The position numbers were made by a program, and so were the translations under genes. A stretch of DNA of 64,000 nucleotides from Pinus tabuliformis (taxonomy: Eukaryota; Streptophyta; Pinopsida; Pinales; Pinaceae). Shown one piece after another: positions 57,801 through 64,000 of the stretch; within the stretch, counting starts at the first letter, position 1; every line of letters begins with the position of its first letter. Where the stretch lies: positions 763,282,720 through 763,346,719 of the forward strand of contig CM062813.1 of assembly GCA_031772625.1 (NCBI GenBank). The letters are read 5' to 3'. The notes beneath the pieces are model-generated. The model was not told the DNA's origin. It saw nothing but the letters and a program-made list of their open reading frames with translations, and did not search any database.

Positions 57801-58992
57801 TGTTTTGAAAAGTGTGCAAAAAGAAATGCTTGTTGAGAATGCAACAAGATGATGGAGCTTGGTGGAAAGGAGTCGCCTTCACTAAGTGGGCCCGCAGGCA
57901 AATTATGGCGCAAGTTTTATTTTTGGATCCCAGCAGGGATGATCACAGCAGGAGTGACCACAGCAGGGATGATCACAGCAGGAGTGATCACAGTAGGAGT
58001 GATCACAGCAGGAGTGATCACAGCAGGAGTGATCAAAGTCTATTTTTAGACTGGCTGTCAAAAATAGAAAAGTCAAATATTATTGTCTCATAATAATATT
58101 TGGACTATAAACTTGATCTTATTCTCTTGGAGCACTTCAGTTTGAGCTACAGATGTGGCACATGCAGCTGTCAGAAGGAAGTACGCTTTCTTTGTGGGTC
58201 AGTTGAGTTGTTGCATGCATGACTTCAGTTAGAACTCAATCAGTTGAGTTTGGTGGAGTTGATTGTAGAGTTGATGGAGTTGTGTTCAGTTTGACTTGGT
58301 TAAACTAGTTGTAATTAGTCTAACTGCAAATAGACTAATGATGAGTTGTTAAAATAATTATTAACTCATAATGCAACTATAGAATACATCAGTTAACTCA
58401 GTTGCATGTCAGTGCATGTTCAGTTCAGCAGGGACAGGTGTTAGAGGATCAAATTGCTATCAGTTGTGACTATAGTTGTGCATGAGGATTTGCACAATCA
58501 AAGGGATTGAGTATGCCAATGAATTGGCCAATACCAAGTATTATAGCCTCTGCTCACGTCTTTCCCAGTGTGAGTGATTCTTTGGAGGTTAAATACGAGT
58601 TTGGTAAACCATTATCATTCATTCTTGAGCAGGTATTGAGCTGTGGAGGCAGGCAAGTAGTGGAATAGATTTGGAGATCAGATCTGAGCTGTATTGTGTG
58701 TAATAGGTGGAGCTGGTACTGGATTGCTTGTGATAAGCAGTGTACTATTTATTGTTACATGATTCAATCACTATAATATACAGATAGTTGGGGTTTTTAG
58801 TGAGATGCTTTCCCCGGGAACATACTGTGTTAATGAGTTTGATTGATGCTTCTATGTGCGCCTGTGAATGTTTCTGCTTCTGTAAATTGATGATCAACAT
58901 AGAGGGGGTTATGTATTATGCATTTTCCGCTTATAAGTGTATAATCAGGATAATCTTTGTGAATATGTGTCATATTATTCAAAATTTCTACA
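57801..58992 (+). mobile_element. Probable solo copia LTR inside Gypsy-C LTR
   Basis: 1192 bases interrupt the LTR homology (46815 versus 57795/58993). It begins TGTTTTGAAA and ends TTTCTACA (TG...CA). The right part has the GGGGTTTTTAG...GCTTTCCCC segment also found in the Copia-G LTR (about 63549-63574), so it is related but distinct. It contains a 15-bp minisatellite. No clear 5-bp duplication is seen at this boundary (AATAT versus GATTG; a shared ATTG is possible). Confidence 0.65.
57931..58035 (+). repeat. Minisatellite, seven 15-bp units
   Basis: Exactly seven units of CAGCAGGAGTGATCA with a few substitutions (GGGAT in units 1 and 3, GACCA in unit 2, CAGTAG in unit 5). Because 15 is a multiple of three it reads as DHSRS repeats in one frame of an ORF at 57812-58093. 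That ORF has no other support as a gene. Confidence 0.95.
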
Positions 58993-59432
58993 GATTGATG
59001 GGGAAGTATCCTCCTTGAAAGGAGGCAATTGTCCCCTCCAAAATCCCTCAAAAAGTGGACATGGTTCCCAACAGTAGGAATCTTCATTCAATGATAGGGA
59101 ACACGTTCCTATATTTTCTCAATCACTGGATCTCCATAATCTATTTAAAAATTTCATAATATCTAGTTCATTTTGTATCCAATATTGTACATCCTATAGC
59201 GAGGAGAAAGTCCCTATATTATCTCATTCAGAATTTACTCAATATTCTCTCAATATTATTTAAAAATAAACAATTTTAGGCACATAATATGCAATGATCT
59301 TTAAACCTTCCTAAGAACTTATTAAAGCTAATAAAACACCATTAAGTGTAGAAGGAAAGATTTAATATAGACTTTATGTGCCTAGGAAAGGTTAGATGGG
59401 CCTTAGTTTGTATCTAATTTGGAGGCCCATCA
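58993..59432 (-). repeat. Gypsy-C LTR, right copy (gamma), part 2
   Basis: Resumes the match with 46830-47255 and ends GGCCCATCA at 59432. Confidence 0.8.
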
Positions 59433-62160
59433 TACCCCCCTATTGAAATTGTTGCTCACCCTCTAAGAAACCTACTAATCTTCTTTCCTCTTCTTGTCTT
59501 CATTCATTCCCATGTAGTTGTCCCCACTAGATGAAAGCATTTATTTCCATTTCCTTGTGTATCATAGGGTCCTTTATTTCCTCGATTTCATTAAATCTTG
59601 GAAGGGCACATTACACTCTTCTACAACCTTCTATTGCCTTCTCCCACCTTCAAGCCATTTTTAGAACCCTTAGATCAATCTCGGATGCAATACTGGGAAT
59701 ATTGAAGTATCCTTGTAGATTTATTGTAGAAGCATGTATATATCTTATAACAACGCTTGTAGGATCTTGTAGAAACCAGTTTGCATGCCAAGAGGTGGTG
59801 GGTCCACCACATTACTTTTATTTTTACATTATTTTTTAAAATATTATTCTCTTTTTTTTTTAAACATTGCATGCAAAACGTTAAGTGTTAGTGAGTTGGC
59901 CCCACTTATAATTTTTCTCCTTTTTTTATTTTTTTCTTTAACAATATTACATGAAAATAAACTTGGAGTGCTTTGAGTTAACTGAACTAGCCCCCACCTA
60001 CTTTTTGTACTCCATGATAACATCCCAATTTCTTAAGTCTTTTTTCACTTTTGTATCATTTATCTCCCACACTTGTCAGTGTCCTTTGGAGAAATGTTAT
60101 GTGACTTGCTAAATAAGGCTAAAGCTTCGTATTATTAAGTTTGGCTATGAAATACCTTTTCTTCTCACACTTTTAATATTTTCTTAAGCTATAGCAGTTT
60201 TGAAGGGTGAGGTTAAAGAGTTGCATACTTGTACCCTACCATGAGTGTTTTTGTTTTTGTGCGGGATGTTGTTGTAGATGTGGAGACAACATTTGATTAT
60301 CCTAAAGCTACATGTGATATTCTGTCAGAGGTCTTGATGTTGATAGCCTTGTTTTTGGAGATATTTTAGGCTTTCTTTTCAGTGGTTGTTTTTGTTGTTG
60401 TTGCTTCATATCTCTAGTTTAGAGGACCATAATACTATTGTTGAGATGCTCCTGATGTGAGTGTTGTAGCTAAACATTTGGTGTTTTCATTTCATTTATG
60501 GATAGAGGTAAGGATACTTTGCTTGTCTTCTAAGGTGCCATCTTCTTAGTTTCATTGCTCCATGCACTAGTTTGCTTTAAAAAAAAATAGTGTGGTTCTT
60601 TTCTTTTTGTATTTGAAAATATTCCTAGCTGATTGAAGTTTGTCAACACATGTTCTACAAGAGGTGGATCAAATTTTGTTGTTGAAGGTGGACAATAATC
60701 TTGTAGCATATTTGTATAGGTCTTGCAGGTGCTCAAAACCAAGGAAATGTCTCTCCAATTCCTTCATGATAGTTGGTTCTTCATTCTGGTGCCTTCAACT
60801 ATGGTCTTGTAGGGTTTGTGCAAACTACTACAGTTCAGTGTGTCTTCCTGTAGCAGTCACATAGGCCCCTTTATGATAAAAATTTCCTTTATATAATTAT
60901 TCTTAAAACTATGATAATTCATGATGATTCTATGGACAAGGATCATATGCCTTTTATGTGGTCGAAGGGATGGAATATGGGGTGAAAATTAGAATTTTGT
61001 ATGGACAAAAGTGGAAATTTGCATGGAGAAGAGGCCAAGGGGTGTGGAAAATGGATGATGAGGGTGAGTTAGACCCATCCTCTTAAACCTAAGTGAAAAA
61101 AACAAGATTTGAACCTTGTTTTTATACTGATCGTAATCTTGTAGAAAATCTAAGACTATCTTGTAGCAATTCTAGGACAAGCCTATAACGGACTTGTTTA
61201 ATCCATATCTCTCAAACAATAGATTTGATTCACCTGAAATTTTTTGATTATATTTCCATCATCCTTATGCATCTCCCAATAAAACATATTGGGAAATAGA
61301 TGCACGAATCTTGAGAAAAATGAAAAATGGTTATAGGTGATGGTGGCCAATTTCTTGAAAAATGTGCACTAGAATTTGCTAATTTCTTTTAAGAATGTGA
61401 CCATCATCCTTATGCATCTCTCCATACAAAAAATTGGTAAATGGATGCATTTTTTTCAATATGTGGTCAAAACAATTTCTACCCTACATAATTTACAAAA
61501 TCTTATAGCAACACAAAACTTTCCAGTAACAACTCAAGATAGTCAAAAAAATGAATGGGAAAGGCTTGGGAATGATCGGTGAAGGTTGTGGATGGTTAGG
61601 AAATGGATGAGAGTGATGTGGGGAAGCTTATTGGTTCCTTTGAAGATGTATGGATTGGGCCTAGAGCTAAATATGCAAGCTGGCCTATTTATTCTATTTT
61701 GTTGAATTGCTTGCTCGTTCATCATGGTAGAAAGGACATTTCATATGTATATTTTTTATTTTTTTATTTTTTCTCTTTTTTCCTAGGCTCGTTGGTTGCT
61801 TCAATGAGGTTTCCAACCAAGAGTTCTGCCTAGGCACCTCGGAAGAGGTTTTCTCATGATATTTTATCTTTTCACTCTTCTTTTTTCTCTTTTTCCCTTT
61901 TTTTCTATCCTACTCTACTTGAATATTCGAGTATAGGAATACTTCCAATGGAACCATGTGCACATCAAGATGAATAATTAACTCGTGTGTAGGCTCAAAA
62001 GATATGATTTGACATGTACCTGAATATGAGAGACCAACTCCTTTGATGATGTCAAGAAATGTTGAAGAAGACAGGGGTGCTCTAGCTTAGTGAATTTTTG
62101 GAACCAACTCTCAATATAATTATGATTCCCTTAGTTCTCTTGCATATTTGGATCACTTTA
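59433..62160. other. Unassigned region, no recognisable gene
   Basis: About 2.7 kb of AT-rich sequence. A CATCATCCTTATGCATCTC segment followed by an AAA.ATTGG.AAAT.GATGCA segment occurs twice, at about 61258 and 61403. The longest ORFs (about 100 codons, e.g. 59531-59839) are hydrophobic and unlike any family I know. No LTR boundary, protein domain or RNA gene could be supported. Decayed retroelement non-coding sequence is the likeliest content. Confidence 0.5.
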
Positions 62161-62861
62161 TGTGTCCTCTTCTACCATGAAATTCAAAGCTTCTTCTTTT
62201 TGTTGATTATTCTCTTGAACACATACAGATATGATGATAAACATGATGGAACTTTTCATTCCCCAATTCTAATGTCTTCTCTCCATAAAGTGTAGTCCAT
62301 GATTCTTTGGTCTCCTCATTTAAATCTTATTTTTCTGAATGACATCAAGAGAATTTTTTTTTGCAATACTCTTTTTTATCTAAGATGAATAACATTTATA
62401 TCAAGAGGAGTCGTTTGGAATTGCGATACCTTAGCATTGTAAGTGGGTTGAGTTACTTTATTCTTTGGGTTGAAAATGGTCGTGCAGGTAGTTGAGTGGG
62501 AGTGGATCTTTGAGATGGATGTCATTTTGGTGGATGGTAGGGACAATATGGAGTTGGGTATGGAGAATACTGAGAAAAATATTCAGGATATTGTGGATTT
62601 CCCTCATAAGGTCCTTGCAAAACTTGTTGCCAAGATGGTTTTGGCATTTAGATGGGCAAGATTGCCAAGGAAAGGTTGTGTTCTAATATGGTTGTGCATA
62701 ACCTTGAAATTGTGAATTAGGTTCTTACATAATACCAAGTTGATTAGACTGTAATGGTATTCTTAGAGCTCCATATCAAAGTTGCTTTGGTGATTGAATC
62801 TCTCCACTATCCTCTTGCTAAGATTCCTTCAACCTTGTTAATGATCAGAAATATTTAGTAG
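62161..62861 (-). pseudogene. Gypsy-F gag fragment, copy 2
   Basis: Matches 43393-44115 (both contain TCCTCTT.TACCATGAAATT and the proline-rich tail read on the minus strand), with many indels. It is interrupted at 62861 by Copia-G. Non-functional. Confidence 0.7.
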
Positions 62862-63723
62862 TGTTGAAATATGGCAACAAGAATATTCCAGTTTAATTTT
62901 TCCTTGAACTAAATTGTGAATTAATATCGAATTTAGTCTTAACAACTACTTGGAAATAATTAATTAATTAATTTGAAATTAATTAGTTGGAGAAATTCAA
63001 GTTAGAATTCTTTTTGAAGTTAGGCAAGAGTTATCCCTTAAATTAAGGAGATAAGATTGAGTTATATTTGAGTTGTGATTAGTTAACTTAGTTTACTGAG
63101 TTATGTCCAGTTAAATTAGTTCCAAATTGTTTCAGGAACTAATAGTGAGTTAACAGTCAGTTGATGCATTAATGCAGTCAACTAGTGCTACTCCAGTTAA
63201 CTGAAGATTCCCTCATCAGAAACTCATGCATGTCTATTTTGAGAAAGACCCAGTTGAGATTAATGTTCAAGGACAGTGTACTATTAGTTGCATGTGTTTT
63301 CTCATGGATAAAACTCATGCATGCAGTCAAGGATTTATCCTTGAATATTATGCAATTTTGGAGGCTTGATCATCCACAAGGAACAGCGCAAGGAAATAGG
63401 AGCTTGGAGGGCAGAGAGGAAGGTTGGAGAGAAGCCAAGATTGCTTGTGAGCATCTGTGAGGATTGTACTCAGAGCTGGCTAGCTGTGAGAGCTAAGGCT
63501 TTGTATAATTCCTATGTATTTCCACCATGTATGATAATACAATAGTGTGGGGTTTTTAGCTGAGGCTTTCCCCAAAGTATTTTCATGTGTATTGTGCCAT
63601 TGATTCTTCTTCTTCTCGTTATATTGTTAAGTTCAATCTTTAAGTTTCCGCAAATTGATAGTAGAAGTAGGTTATAGTATTCTACTTTGATTTATATTGC
63701 ATTACCGAGTTAACCTACCATCA
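62862..63723 (+). repeat. Copia-G 5' LTR (862 bp)
   Basis: Starts TGTTGAAATATGG and ends CCTACCATCA, and is followed by a primer-binding site. The solo LTR at 32457-33341 is the same family in opposite orientation. The flanking AGTAG (62857-62861) is the expected left target duplication. The short ORF at 63185-63460 is not a gene. Confidence 0.88.
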
Positions 63724-63725
63724 GA

Positions 63726-63737
63726 TGGTATTAGAGC
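63726..63737 (+). other. Copia-G primer-binding site
   Basis: TGGTATTAGAGC, one base different from the tRNA-Met complement, two bases after the LTR. Confidence 0.85.
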
Positions 63738-63827
63738 TGTGAACAGTGTACTAAGAAGAGAATTTGAAGTTTGAAGTTTGGGGTTGCAGGTGCAAATCGA
63801 ATTCATATCATACTTCAAGGTTGGCCA

Positions 63828-64000
63828 ATGGCGTTCTATGGCTTGAGACTCGAGTATGCCTTGGAAGGTAGCTCAAATTACATAGCATGGAAAGATGGAG
63901 GGTGTATTAGAAGACAATTGCTTGAAGGAATTCATTGATCAAGAAATCCCAAAGCCAGCTTCAACTAATGCACAAGAGTTGGCTGAGTGGAAGAAGTGTG
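63828..64000 (+). pseudogene. Copia-G gag, 5' end (runs off window, frameshifted)
   Basis: The ATG at 63828 begins a copia gag N-terminus (GLRLEYALEGSSNYIAWKD). A small deletion near 63893 shifts the frame; codons continue as MEGVLEDNCLKEFIDQEIPK to the window end. WKDRME..LEDN is the usual form of this motif, so about two bases or a codon part are missing. Most of the element lies outside the window. Confidence 0.8.

Noticed and set aside
57812..58093. Possible protein with DHSRS repeats
   Set aside because: The repeat is a 15-bp minisatellite inside an LTR; the flanking codons resemble nothing and there is no promoter or homologue evidence.
59531..59839. Hydrophobic 102-codon ORF as a small membrane protein
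   Set aside because: The sequence is AT-rich with poly-T; no conserved motif, and no intron or promoter signal can be seen.

Overview
The window looks like plant nuclear DNA from a large, repeat-rich genome and consists almost entirely of nested LTR retrotransposons of the Ty1/copia and Ty3/gypsy superfamilies. I see no convincing host gene, tRNA, rRNA or CRISPR. A Penelope-like element (PLE) fragment at about 39.1-40.9 kb, the long LTRs and the deep nesting favour a conifer or other gymnosperm, because PLEs ('Dryads') are known in conifers and not in most plants. That assignment is inference.

Layout. (1) 1-9665: Copia-1, plus strand, an old Sirevirus-like copia whose 5' LTR starts outside the window. 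It carries a hAT-like non-autonomous DNA transposon (2562-3797). (2) 9666-10465 and 38774-39141: two halves of an old gypsy LTR of family C. (3) These halves flank Gypsy-B (10466-38766, minus strand). Gypsy-B is interrupted by Gypsy-A (14224-29793, plus strand) and by a solo copia LTR (32446-33341). (4) 39142-40884: PLE fragment, minus strand. (5) about 41.28-43.39 kb: Copia-E, collapsed to LTR pieces. (6) 43.39-45.18 kb: gag fragment of Gypsy-F. (7) 45181-59432: Gypsy-C, minus strand, with LTRs at both ends. A Tork-like copia (Copia-D, 50.4-55.39 kb) is inserted in its reverse transcriptase, and a solo copia LTR with a 15-bp minisatellite sits in its right LTR. (8) 59.4-62.16 kb is unassigned. 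(9) 62.16-62.86 kb is a second Gypsy-F gag fragment, followed by the 5' LTR and first gag codons of Copia-G, which runs off the window.

The most notable element is Gypsy-A. It is complete and young: both LTRs are 4381 bp, differ by only 1-2% where I compared them, and are flanked by a perfect GAGTC duplication. Each LTR carries its own 495-codon gene (intact in the 5' copy, one stop in the 3' copy), a six-copy GC-rich motif array directly upstream of a TATA box, and a telo-box. Its gag, protease, RNase H, RT, second RNase H and integrase lie in one reading frame broken only by five stop codons. The first RNase H (archaeal/plant-type, complete D-E-D-D) lies between protease and RT, while the usual RNase H after RT has lost catalytic residues. 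The older, diverged Gypsy-B has the same domain order.

Nesting gives an order of events. The family-C LTR is oldest. Copia-1 and Gypsy-B inserted into it. Gypsy-A and the solo copia LTR then inserted into Gypsy-B.
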